Part shown: piece by piece, positions 34,681-44,021 of the stretch
Layout: each line of letters begins with the position of its first letter
Numbering within the stretch: the first letter of the stretch is position 1
Source: Aquimarina macrocephali JAMB N27
GTDB taxonomy: Bacteria; Bacteroidota; Bacteroidia; Flavobacteriales; Flavobacteriaceae
Length of the DNA: 53,238 nt
Direction of reading: 5' to 3'
NCBI RefSeq assembly: GCF_000520995.1
Contig: NZ_JACA01000057.1
Span: 1 to 53,238 of the forward strand
Notes under the pieces: generated by a model
Databases searched by the model: none
The model's input: only the letters and a program-made list of their open reading frames with translations
What the model was told of the DNA's origin: nothing
Position numbers and translations under genes: made by a program

Positions 34681-34688
34681 CAAATGTA
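34681..34688 (-). promoter_or_regulatory. -7 promoter box of the cadherin/LRR lipoprotein gene
   Basis: TACATTTG on the minus strand, exact TAnnTTTG match, 63 nt before the ATG. No good TTG at -33. Confidence 0.4.
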
Positions 34689-34983
34689 TTATATCAAAAT
34701 TAAACACATTACCCCATTTTCAGGGTTTTTTTCATCATACTCCACTAATATTACAATATAAATCATATAGATACAATTGATCACTATCTGTTTTTTGGAT
34801 GAACTCATTTAAATCATTATAATAGCATGCCAAATATATTTACAAATTGAAAAATTGTTAATTTATGTTAAAGTAAAATTTGATAAAAACACTGCTTTTT
34901 GAAACAATAAAATCTTTATAACTTTTCATTTTTCAAAAAATCACACATTGTTATGCTACTTTAAAAACTCTTCTCTTTTTTTC

Positions 34984-35035
34984 AAATCTTGTATCAAAAA
35001 GTTTGAACTCTGAGGGGTTGGGGTCCGTAGGAAAA
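34984..35035 (+). repeat. Copy C of the TTGAACTCT ... TTGGGG motif
   Basis: AAATCTTGTA, AAAAAGTTTGAACTCTG and GGTTGGGG match copy A (1603-1646) closely in the first 29 bases. It is 16 nt from the decayed tRNA-Met half, which suggests the motif belongs to tRNA-linked DNA. Confidence 0.55.
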
Positions 35036-35050
35036 AAACACTTAAACTTA

Positions 35051-35097
35051 TTCAGGAACTGGACTCTAACCTGTAATCTTCGGATTATGAGTCTATA
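35051..35097 (-). pseudogene. Decayed 3' half of tRNA-Met(CAT)
   Basis: Minus strand: GACTCATAATCCG (anticodon loop CTCATAA, anticodon CAT), then ACAGGTTAGAGTCCAGTTC, a T-arm with one change in the TTCGA loop and four of five stem pairs. The 5' half is absent and the acceptor end is altered. It cannot work as a tRNA. Integrative elements copy tRNA 3' halves at their ends, so this may be an old attachment scar. The rest of 34689-35343 shows no gene. Confidence 0.55.
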
Positions 35098-35343
35098 AAA
35101 GCACAAATATAACCTTCAGCTTATAAGAATTCTACTGATATTCCTGTTTACAAATCAATACAAATAGGCACGTACCTTTTAGACAATTAAATTAATATCC
35201 TTCAAGTTCTATTAGTATATTCATACCTATAATATTTGATAGGCTTGTCATTGCTAGCATTACAACTAACGGACATTAAGCGGATATTTAATAGTTATTT
35301 ACTTACCTACAACAATTCGCTATTGAATCTTAGCCTGAGATTA

Positions 35344-36270
35344 TTATCCTTTATTACCAAATCCATCACCTAAATGGTAACTAAGTATAATCCCATGTGT
35401 ATTATTAATGGGAGTATCTCTTAGGGTTTGATTATAATTATACAATACTCGTAAGTGATTAGAAATATAAAACCCTGCAAGAAAATTCATCGAAGAACTC
35501 GTTCTGTATCCAGCACCAATTTCAATTTTATTTTTGTAGTTCACTGTAGTATTAACATCTACCTGAATTGGAGCTCCAGAAACATATTTAACCAAAACAC
35601 TGGGAGTTATTAATACTTCTTTAAAACGTGAAGCAAAAAAACGATACCCTGCATATGCATAATATGGAGTCTTTAAATTAATATTATCCTCAGAAGACAA
35701 AGAATCTCCTAGTAGGTTTGGAGCAGAAGCACCTATATAAATATGCTCTCTATTATACAAAATTCCTACCCCCAAAGTAGGGATAACAGTATTAATATTA
35801 TTTGCAAAATTAGGATCATTATCAATACCTAATTCTAGTAAATTTTCGTTATAAATCATTGCACCTCCCGTAATCCCAAAAGATAATACGTTGGGATTAT
35901 ACGACCACCATCTTGCCTGGTTATAATTATGGTCAAAAACTATTTTATAGGCATATGCTCCAAACAAGCTTGTTGTTGTAGTTACTCCTACCTGGTCACT
36001 ATAAACTCCTGCTCCTAATCCCATATTTTTTGAACGTAATGGCGAGTTGACTGTTAATCCAATATTTCTCGGACTACCATCTAACCGATTTAAATATCCT
36101 CTATTGGTGAGAGTAATATCAGAATCGGGATAGAAACCGGCATGGGCTGGATTAATAACTACGGTATTGTAATTATAATTTGCAAAGACCGGGGTTTGTT
36201 GCCCAAATATTGAGCATAAAAATCCTTTAGATAGTATTGCAACTATCAATAATATATATACTTTTTTCAT
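35344..36270 (-). CDS. PorP/SprF-family T9SS-associated outer-membrane protein
   Basis: 308 aa with signal peptide (1-23, ending in FGQQ). The mature start TPVFANYNYNTVVINPAHAG and the later NIGLTVNSPL, GLGAGVYSDQVG, FGITGGAMIYNEN and IEIGAGYRTSSSMNFLAGFYI are family marks of PorP/SprF, 14-strand barrels that pair with a specific large secreted protein and hold or export it through the type IX system. It starts 3 nt after the stop of the 1874-residue gene, the usual pairing of partner and giant adhesin. Confidence 0.9.
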   Translation of the reverse strand: MKKVYILLIVAILSKGFLCSIFGQQTPVFANYNYNTVVINPAHAGFYPDSDITLTNRGYLNRLDGSPRNIGLTVNSPLRSKNMGLGAGVYSDQVGVTTTTSLFGAYAYKIVFDHNYNQARWWSYNPNVLSFGITGGAMIYNENLLELGIDNDPNFANNINTVIPTLGVGILYNREHIYIGASAPNLLGDSLSSEDNINLKTPYYAYAGYRFFASRFKEVLITPSVLVKYVSGAPIQVDVNTTVNYKNKIEIGAGYRTSSSMNFLAGFYISNHLRVLYNYNQTLRDTPINNTHGIILSYHLGDGFGNKG

Positions 36271-36273
36271 AAA

Positions 36274-39200
36274 TTAACGCTTCAAAACAAGGAAACCAGT
36301 TTGCTTTTTTAAATTATGAGAACCTTCTATTTTGATATTGAAGAAGTATGTCCCCTCGGGTAATTTATCTCCTCCCAAACTTCTCTTTCGATTGGCAATT
36401 CCTCTAAAAACTCTTGAAGTATTATTATATCCTTCAACTTCAAAAACTATATCTCCCCATCGATTATAGATCGATACTTTATTATTTGGATAATTTTCAA
36501 TGTTATGAATCTCCCAATATTCATTGATTCCATCACCATCTGGTGAAAAACCATATCGGGTTTGATCCTCTTCTTGTGCTTCTACATAAACTGTGACTAT
36601 ATCTTCTTCGATACATCCTTGATCACTAGTAAAAACAACAGTATAGGTTGTTGTTTGATTTGGGTTTGCTATTGGGTTAGCAATATCTGTATTAGTAAGA
36701 CCTGTTGAGGGTGTCCAAACAAATGTTCCACTACCAGAAGCAATCGCGTTTAACCGTACCTCCTGCCCTTGTGTAATCTCTTCGTCCTCTCCTGCTTCTA
36801 TAGTACATATTATAAGATCGTCATTATCTTCTATAACAACATCTTGCGTTGTAGTGGTTCCCAGTGTAATACCTGCAGATGGGTTACTAATCGTTACTAT
36901 TGCCGTTTCTGTACTTTCTACAAGAGCATCATCAACAATAGTAAAAGTTACTGTACCTGTGGTCATCCCATCAGGAATAGTAATAGTCGTATTACTTAAG
37001 GTAAAATCTGAAGCAGTAATTCCTACTCCTGTGGTAGCAAGATCAATAGTTTGAGCACCTACTACAGCTCCCGAAGAAGTAGCCGTTACCGTTATTACTG
37101 TACCTGCTGCTTCTGTACCTGTATTTGATGAAACTGAAAGATTTACCGTAGGGATAGGTGCTGAATCATTATCTGTAATATCAATATTTTGCGCTGTAGT
37201 CGTTCCTAGGGTAATACCTGTAGATGGATTGCTAATTGTTAGTGTAGCCGTCTCTGTACCTTCTACAAGAGCATCATCAACAATAGTAAAAGTTACTGTA
37301 CCTGTGGTCATCCCATCAGGAATAGTAATAGTCGTATTACTTAAGGTAAAATCTGAAGCAGTAATTCCTACTCCTGTGGTAGCAAGATCAATAGTTTGAG
37401 CACCTACTACAGCTCCCGAAGAAGTAGCCGTTACCGTTATTACTGTACCTGCTGCTTCTGTACCTGTATTTGATGAAACTGAAAGATTTACCGTAGGGAT
37501 AGGTGCTGAATCATTATCTGTAATAACAACATCTTGCGTTGTAGTGGTTCCCAGGGTAATGCCTGTAGATGGATTACTAATCGTTACTATTGCTGTTTCT
37601 GTACTTTCTACAAGAGCATCATCAACAATAGTAAAAGTCACTGTACCCGTGATCATCCCATCAGGAATAGTAATGCTAGTATTACTTAAGGTAAAATCTG
37701 AAGGTGTAATTCCGATTCCGGCGATACCGATATCAATAGTTTGATCACCTACAACAGCTATCGAAGAAGTAGCTGTGACCGTTATTATCGTCCCTGCTGC
37801 TTCTGTACCTGTATTTGACGAAACTGAAAGGTTCACTATAGGAGCAAGAGTAGGAGTTCTTACTTCAAAACTACACTGAGTTTCTTTTCCGCTATTATCG
37901 GTTACCGTCATGGTAACTGTTGTATCTGCTGTAAATAGGGTTCCTGCAATAGGGTCTTGTGTAATCTCTAGATTGGTGTCACAATCATCGATAGCACTAA
38001 CAGCACCTGTATAATCAGGTAACGGAGATCCTGAACTTAAAGTTTGATCACTTGGGCAAGTTGTAATCTGTGGAGTTTGAGTATTTGGAATAGAAAATCC
38101 ATAAATTATATAAGCATGACCTGGATCCAAACTAGAACCGCTATCATAATACAATCTTTCTTTCTCCCCTATAATTACATCTGTAATACCATCGCCATTG
38201 ATATCTCCTAAATCTGAAACAGGATAATCACCAGAATTAGATCTGCTTACAATAAAAACTTCTGATGATGGTAAAGAAAAGGGATTTAGTGTTGCATTCC
38301 AAGGAGTATTCTTTCCGTAAACAATAGCTATGGAACCAAATTGCCCTACGATTAAATCATCTATTCCATCATTATTAAAATCCCCCCCTGCACTAGAAAC
38401 TCTATAGTTGTTTCCTGTAAAATCAACTCCATTTGTACCATTTAAGTTTGTTATATCTTCTGCTGCAGAAAAACTAGTATTCTTCCCAAAAAAGAGTCTT
38501 TTGTTTCCAAACAATATGTCGTTTACCCCGTCATCATTAACATCACCAACTCCTGTTATAGTTTTATAAAAAGAACTAGACGAAAAAGAAGAAACATCAA
38601 CATAAAATCCTGTAGTTCCATCTATAGTTGCGGTTGGTACAATACTTGAAAAGCCACCTGTTTTTCCAAAAAGAACATAGGTTTTATTTGTATTTCCTCC
38701 TTCAAACCCTACATCATCAATTCCATCTCCATTAACATCTCCCAAACCAACTACACCATTACCTATTCCTTCTCCATCGGCATCACCTTTTATTATAAAT
38801 CCATTACTACCGTTTAAATCCCTACCTCTTAATAATGCAGGAAATGCAGTTGAACTCCCATAAACGATATAACATTTACCAGAAGTATCAGTAAACCTTG
38901 CTGATCTGGCTCCTATTATGATGTCATTAATTCCATCATTATTAATATCTTCTGCCGAATCAAAAGAAAGTGCAGACTGATCATACGGATCTGCTCCCAT
39001 AAAAACAAAACCATTTGTACCATCAATACTCGAGACATTAAAAACAGGAGAGAAGCCACTTGTTTTCCCAAAGACCACATATGTAGTTCCTAATTCTGCT
39101 CCTAATCCATCGTTGCGAAATGGATCACTAAACATCAAATCATCAATTCCATCATTATTAATATCTCCTGCAGTACTAACTTGATAACCTGAAAATTGAA

Positions 39201-41898
39201 AATTACCTCCAGAAATATCATTACTTATTTTAAATCCATTGGTGCCATCCAGCAATGTAGTATCTAAATTCGGAAGAAAATTATTTCCTTTCCCAAAAAT
39301 CACAAAAACATCTCCAGGAAAATTACCTATTTCTCTTCCATAAGAAGAGTTAAAATTATACGCCTTACCAGGTGAACCTACTAAAAAGTCTTCAATTCCA
39401 TCTCCATTAACGTCTCCTGCTTCTCTAACATCATAACCTGTTTCTCCTTTTATCCTATTTCCATCTATCTGAAAACCAATATTACCATCCAAATCATTTA
39501 TACTTATTGAAGTAGTTGTGCAATCTAACGGGGTTATAGCAGGTCGAACAGTTACTAAAAATGAACAACTTTCGGTATTTCCGTTACCATCTGTAACAGT
39601 TACCGTTACATTGGTGTCTGCTGTAAATACTGTTCCTTGTGCAGGAGTTTGCGTATACGTAAGATCAAATAGTGATGTGCAGTTATCTGAAACACCAAGC
39701 TTTAAATAAAAATTAGGCAGTGTTGAATTAACAAATAATGATTCTGAAGTTAAACAAGCAAGTACTGGTTTCTCATCATCTACTCCTCTGGTTACAACAA
39801 ATGTACAACTAGCACTATTTGAGCTTGCATCGGTAGCTGTCATTGTGACTGTCATCCCATCTGTAAATGCGGATCCTGGAACTGGATTTTGGGTAATTAC
39901 AGGATTGGGATCTACTATATCTGATGCAGTTACCAATGATATAAAATCAGGAATCACAGTAGAGTTACATGCTATAGCTTGATTAGAAGGGCAAGTAATT
40001 GTTGGAGGAGGAGTATCAGTACCTGACAAAGTAGTAACATCATTGATATGGTAGATTTCTCCTTGATTTCCAGCTCCATCTTCTAAAAACAAATACACAT
40101 CATAAGTAGTACCAGCTGTTAAAGAAGAAATTATCTCTTGGATATCGGTATTTGCGGTATTCATTAAAAAATTACCATTTACTACAGCTCCTGTTCCATT
40201 TAGAATAGCATCATGATCAATAGTTCCTGAAAAAGTCCCTGGTAAAATTGCATAATGTATGGTTCCTGTTTCTGGTCCATTAACAACTAAAGTAAATCCT
40301 GAAACTGTCTCGTTTATAGCTTGTGGGTACCCCGTATTTAAAGGCGTTGCGCAGTAATCTCCTCCAAAAACAACATAACTGGTACCAGTTAACCCATTAA
40401 TTTCATCTCTCTCAAATACTGCCGGAGCCCCTATAATAATATCACTAATTCCATCTTTATTAAAATCACCAATACCCCCTACATCATATCCAAGATTCTC
40501 CTGTATTCCATCTTCAAAAATCCGCAAATGATTAATATCATTGATTCCTATTCGATTTTGCCAAGGTCCCGGATTTCCATAAACTATATAACCTCCTCGC
40601 TGCGATGACACCCAATAAGGCACTCCCATAATGAAATCATTTATGCCATCATTATTGAAATCCCCTGCATCATTAATTGATAATACAGACAAACCTTCAA
40701 TAACAAAACCATTCGTACCATTAAGAGTGTTCAATTCAAATGTAGAAGAAAAAGGAGTAGTTGAACCAAAAATAACATATACTTTACCTGGAAAAGATTG
40801 ACGTGCAGAGATAGCAATATCCTTTATTCCATCGTTGTTAATATCACCTATACTACCTATACCTCCTCCTAAAAAATCCCCCGTTCCTTCTCCATTTATA
40901 ACAAACCCATTTGTTCCATTCAAACCAGAAAGTTCAATTGATGAAGAAAACGGAATATTAGAACCGAATATCACATAAACTTGACCTGAGTTAGCTCCAT
41001 TTTGATCTGCTCCAGTTGCACTTATCATAATATCATGTATCCCATCTCCATTAATATCTCCTGCATTAGCTACTTTAGAACCAGATTCATCATCAATATT
41101 GACACCATTTATTACAAATCCATTCGTTCCGTTTAAATCAGAAAGTTCAAAAACAGATCCAAATGCTAATGATTTCCCGAAAATAACATAACTTCTTCCT
41201 GCTTTATTTGTAGTATTGGGAGAGGCACCTTGTGCGCCTATAATAATATCATCAATGGCATCATCATTAATATCTCCTGCATTGCTTAATGAAATTCCAG
41301 TTAAATCTCCAGGGTCTACTCCATTAATAACAAAGCCGTTACTACCATCTAATAGATTAAGATCAAAAGTTGAAGGGAAACCTGTTGATGTTCCATATAT
41401 TACATATACAGACCCTACATCCACCTGATGAGAATTTGTATATATTGCATTAAGCATGATATCATCTATACCATCATTATTGATATCTCCTGCACTGCTT
41501 ACTTCTCTTCCTGTCCAGGAATCAATACCATCAATTTTAAATCCATTAATTCCATTCAACGATGAAAGATCAAAAGAAGCAGGCATTCCCATAGCTGTTC
41601 CAAATAAAACATAGACTTCTCCAAACTTATCGTTACCATTTGGATCTGCCCAATATGCTCCTATAATTAGATCGTCTATAGTGTCATTATTAATATCTCC
41701 CGCATTTTTAACAGACCATCCTGACATATCTGCTGAATCAACACCATTAATTAAAAAGCCGTTAGCTCCATCTAGTTCCGAAGTGTTTATTCTTGAAATA
41801 CAATCTTGAGCTATACCCTTTATTAAACTTAAAAAACAGATTAAAACAATTGATATAGTTCTATTTCTACCTATGATATTACATTTAATATTTCTCAT
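36274..41898 (-). CDS. Giant secreted protein: FG-GAP propellers, HYR, Calx-beta, gliding-motility C-terminal domain
   Basis: 1874 aa. Signal peptide 1-30. Residues about 36-519 form an FG-GAP (integrin-alpha type) propeller with repeated AGDINNDGIDDIIIGA calcium loops; 520-628 an Fn3-like domain; 629-785 two HYR domains (TITCPSNQ, CTFVVTRG); 796-1270 a second FG-GAP propeller; 1279-1343 a third HYR; 1350-1700 three Calx-beta repeats; 1702-1780 a PKD-like domain; 1786-1874 the CHU_C gliding-motility C-terminal domain (FSPDGDGINEYWEI ... NRWGD ... LPEGTYFF), a T9SS export signal. Its partner PorP/SprF gene follows by 3 nt. It is likely an adhesin on the cell surface. Calx-beta repeats one and two are almost identical in DNA (345-bp period). 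Confidence 0.9.
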   Translation of the reverse strand: MRNIKCNIIGRNRTISIVLICFLSLIKGIAQDCISRINTSELDGANGFLINGVDSADMSGWSVKNAGDINNDTIDDLIIGAYWADPNGNDKFGEVYVLFGTAMGMPASFDLSSLNGINGFKIDGIDSWTGREVSSAGDINNDGIDDIMLNAIYTNSHQVDVGSVYVIYGTSTGFPSTFDLNLLDGSNGFVINGVDPGDLTGISLSNAGDINDDAIDDIIIGAQGASPNTTNKAGRSYVIFGKSLAFGSVFELSDLNGTNGFVINGVNIDDESGSKVANAGDINGDGIHDIMISATGADQNGANSGQVYVIFGSNIPFSSSIELSGLNGTNGFVINGEGTGDFLGGGIGSIGDINNDGIKDIAISARQSFPGKVYVIFGSTTPFSSTFELNTLNGTNGFVIEGLSVLSINDAGDFNNDGINDFIMGVPYWVSSQRGGYIVYGNPGPWQNRIGINDINHLRIFEDGIQENLGYDVGGIGDFNKDGISDIIIGAPAVFERDEINGLTGTSYVVFGGDYCATPLNTGYPQAINETVSGFTLVVNGPETGTIHYAILPGTFSGTIDHDAILNGTGAVVNGNFLMNTANTDIQEIISSLTAGTTYDVYLFLEDGAGNQGEIYHINDVTTLSGTDTPPPTITCPSNQAIACNSTVIPDFISLVTASDIVDPNPVITQNPVPGSAFTDGMTVTMTATDASSNSASCTFVVTRGVDDEKPVLACLTSESLFVNSTLPNFYLKLGVSDNCTSLFDLTYTQTPAQGTVFTADTNVTVTVTDGNGNTESCSFLVTVRPAITPLDCTTTSISINDLDGNIGFQIDGNRIKGETGYDVREAGDVNGDGIEDFLVGSPGKAYNFNSSYGREIGNFPGDVFVIFGKGNNFLPNLDTTLLDGTNGFKISNDISGGNFQFSGYQVSTAGDINNDGIDDLMFSDPFRNDGLGAELGTTYVVFGKTSGFSPVFNVSSIDGTNGFVFMGADPYDQSALSFDSAEDINNDGINDIIIGARSARFTDTSGKCYIVYGSSTAFPALLRGRDLNGSNGFIIKGDADGEGIGNGVVGLGDVNGDGIDDVGFEGGNTNKTYVLFGKTGGFSSIVPTATIDGTTGFYVDVSSFSSSSFYKTITGVGDVNDDGVNDILFGNKRLFFGKNTSFSAAEDITNLNGTNGVDFTGNNYRVSSAGGDFNNDGIDDLIVGQFGSIAIVYGKNTPWNATLNPFSLPSSEVFIVSRSNSGDYPVSDLGDINGDGITDVIIGEKERLYYDSGSSLDPGHAYIIYGFSIPNTQTPQITTCPSDQTLSSGSPLPDYTGAVSAIDDCDTNLEITQDPIAGTLFTADTTVTMTVTDNSGKETQCSFEVRTPTLAPIVNLSVSSNTGTEAAGTIITVTATSSIAVVGDQTIDIGIAGIGITPSDFTLSNTSITIPDGMITGTVTFTIVDDALVESTETAIVTISNPSTGITLGTTTTQDVVITDNDSAPIPTVNLSVSSNTGTEAAGTVITVTATSSGAVVGAQTIDLATTGVGITASDFTLSNTTITIPDGMTTGTVTFTIVDDALVEGTETATLTISNPSTGITLGTTTAQNIDITDNDSAPIPTVNLSVSSNTGTEAAGTVITVTATSSGAVVGAQTIDLATTGVGITASDFTLSNTTITIPDGMTTGTVTFTIVDDALVESTETAIVTISNPSAGITLGTTTTQDVVIEDNDDLIICTIEAGEDEEITQGQEVRLNAIASGSGTFVWTPSTGLTNTDIANPIANPNQTTTYTVVFTSDQGCIEEDIVTVYVEAQEEDQTRYGFSPDGDGINEYWEIHNIENYPNNKVSIYNRWGDIVFEVEGYNNTSRVFRGIANRKRSLGGDKLPEGTYFFNIKIEGSHNLKKQTGFLVLKR

Positions 41899-42115
41899 TT
41901 TTGAAAAAATTGTTTATGATAAAACTATATTTTTTCTTAGTTCTAAAATTCACTATAAATAGGGTTTTACCACATATAAATACCCCCTGTTTTCAGGGTG
42001 GTTTTTTTTACAAAAAAAAAGAGATGTGCATTTACTACATTTGACTGGACATTAAGCTGAGAGAATTCTAGCTACATAATTTATCTTTGAATTATATCAA
42101 AACGTAAAAAAAAAA

Positions 42116-42285
42116 ATGCACTACAGAGTTTAAGAAAAAAGCTGTAGAATTAAGTTATGCCAGAGATAGTATTCCACAAGTATCTAGAGAATTAGATATT
42201 CCTACGTCGGTGGTTAAGTCGTTGGCGAAAAGAAGCTAATAAATATGGTGCTAATAGTTTCCTTAAATCCGTATGTCTAGGTTAA
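42116..42285 (+). pseudogene. IS3-family OrfA fragment
   Basis: After ATG-HYRV a frame change leads into EFKKKAVELSYARDSIPQVS then RELDIPTSV, with another shift before RWRKEANKYGANSF-like codons. This is a short IS3 OrfA different from that at 9568. No OrfB follows. Confidence 0.65.
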
Positions 42286-42290
42286 AAAAT

Positions 42291-42325
42291 AACCGCAAAC
42301 TATTTATTTACAAAGGTTTGCGGTT
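42291..42325. terminator. Hairpin, possible terminator
   Basis: AACCGCAAAC and GTTTGCGGTT form a 10-bp perfect stem with a 15-nt loop, T/A rich on both sides. Between an IS3 and an IS1380 remnant. Confidence 0.5.
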
Positions 42326-42367
42326 TTATGTGTTTTTACCTAAATTGGTGTTGTACAAAACACTGAT

Positions 42368-43288
42368 ATGAAAATAATTAAACCTTCGTACATAAGCCCA
42401 TTTGGTGGTTTAAATTTTGTTTTAGAAGAATTTGAAAAACAAAATATAGGCCTTTATTACAAAGTTTTTTACCGGTATTACCTGCTCAATGTAAATACTC
42501 TTGGAGAGATATTTTATATAGTTTTTGGTCTATTTGTTTCTGCGGTGGCGATTGTATTAAAGGCTTAGGTGCTAATTTCCATCATCATCTAAAAGTAATC
42601 ATTTTATAAATGTTCCTAGTCCTGATTAAGTTTTGAATCGATTTAAAGAATTATCTCTTCCCTAAGATATATTAAAATGTCCTCGGGGTAAGAGCATACA
42701 CGAATTTGGAATCAATGAAAAGATCAATGCCTCAAATTTAAATATGCTAAGCTCATTACAAGTGTTTTCTGATAGAGAATTAACCCTTAATTATGATAGT
42801 ACTATAATTGTTAATTATAAAGCAGACAGTGCTAATACTTAAAAAAGCATATGGATATTGCCCGGGAGTAGCTCTGATAAGCAATCACATTGTTTATATC
42901 GAAAACAGAAATGGTAATAGTAATCCAAGAACTTTACAAAATCAAACAATAACCAGAATGTTTGATTTATTAGATATTCATAACATAAAAATCCATGCTT
43001 TTAGAGTAGATAGTGGTTCTTACTTATATAGTGTAGTCCATATAGCTAGTAAGAGGGGTAAAATATTTTTATATAAAAGCTCGTATGAGTTCCGTTCTTA
43101 GTAAAGCCATAAATACTATGGATAATTGGAAAAGAATAGAAACCAAACAAAGTATTATATATCGAGCAGAAATACAATTCAAACCTTTTATAAGAGCTAA
43201 TCGAGACACAATAATCCTAAGTTTCTTGAAAAATACCGTCTGTCTTATCCTAGACATACCTTTAAAAAAGCCTGATCTAAAAACCTAA
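42368..43288 (+). pseudogene. IS1380-family transposase with several frameshifts
   Basis: Starts MKIIKPSYISPFGGLNFVLE; then, in changing frames, QCKYSWRDILYSFWSIYFCG then GDCIEDLG, PSPDRVLNRFKELSLP, LTLNYDSTIIVN (first catalytic Asp region), KKAYGYCPGVALISNHIVYIE then NRNGN, and FRVDSGSY (second Asp). It ends near YRLSYPRHTFKKA. Four or five shifts and a shortened length (about 305 codons, usually near 420) show it is dead. The order of motifs makes the family sure. Confidence 0.75.
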
Positions 43289-43344
43289 CTAACAAAACTC
43301 CTTTTTTAAAACCCACTCGTTACTGTATTCTTAGAGAATAAAAA

Positions 43345-43372
43345 AAGTCCTTTCTGAAAAAAGAAAGGACTT
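43345..43372 (+). terminator. Rho-independent terminator-like hairpin
   Basis: AAGTCCTTTCT / AGAAAGGACTT, 11-bp perfect stem, loop of six A-rich bases, flanked by A6 on the left, so on the minus strand it is followed by T6. It may end minus-strand transcription or mark the old IS1380 end. Confidence 0.6.
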
Positions 43373-44021
43373 AATATTAAACTGCTAATTCAAAGCTTAA
43401 AAACAAAGAATTAAGCATTTTATGAAGCTCACAAAACATTATGAAAACAATTCTAAAAAACTAAAACTACTTGGCCTACCCTTCATTCTAGTTAAACAGA
43501 AAATAGTAATAATATAAATAAAGTATTGAGCTTCATTTTAAATTGATTGTAAAATCAAAACAATGTATAATCATCTACCTACAATTACTACTGGTTATTA
43601 TCCAAACCCGACCAGTTTTTGTATGTAATATTCATCTTCAAACTGTTTATTTTATTGCATAAAACAAATATCCAATTTTTTATACTTTGTCAATCTAAAA
43701 GCAATTACAATTAGAAATCTTTTTACTATAATGGATACATGGAATTAAATTAACCTTTTAACTAAATTAGAATTAATCCTTTTAATTAGGCAGTAGTTCA
43801 TTCTGTTTAACATCTTTAGATAAAGAAGGTAATTAAACAATGTATAGTAAATTGTAAATAGAAACAAAATTATCACCTTATTCATTTTCAAACTTCTTCT
43901 TTAAATCAATTTTGCAATAGTTTTATGAATATAACAATCTAGATTAGTACTAGTAGATACCTAAATGTATACCATGTTATAATTTTTTTTTGTATATTAA
44001 TGCACCTGTAAATGATAAGAT
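43373..44021. other. Intergenic region, about 650 nt
   Basis: AT-rich upstream region of the histidine kinase. Only tiny frames (for example a 14-codon minus-strand one, MKLNTLFILLLFSV, near 43537) are present, with no sign of coding. No clear consensus promoter before 44022. Confidence 0.35.

Noticed and set aside
36769..37744. Plus-strand frames of 66-76 codons
   Set aside because: They mirror the Calx-beta repeats of the giant minus-strand gene; the repeated composition opens frames on both strands.
43373..43560. Small peptide genes (for example MKLNTLFILLLFSV on the minus strand)
   Set aside because: Too short, no leader-core pattern or modifying enzyme nearby; such frames arise often in AT-rich DNA.
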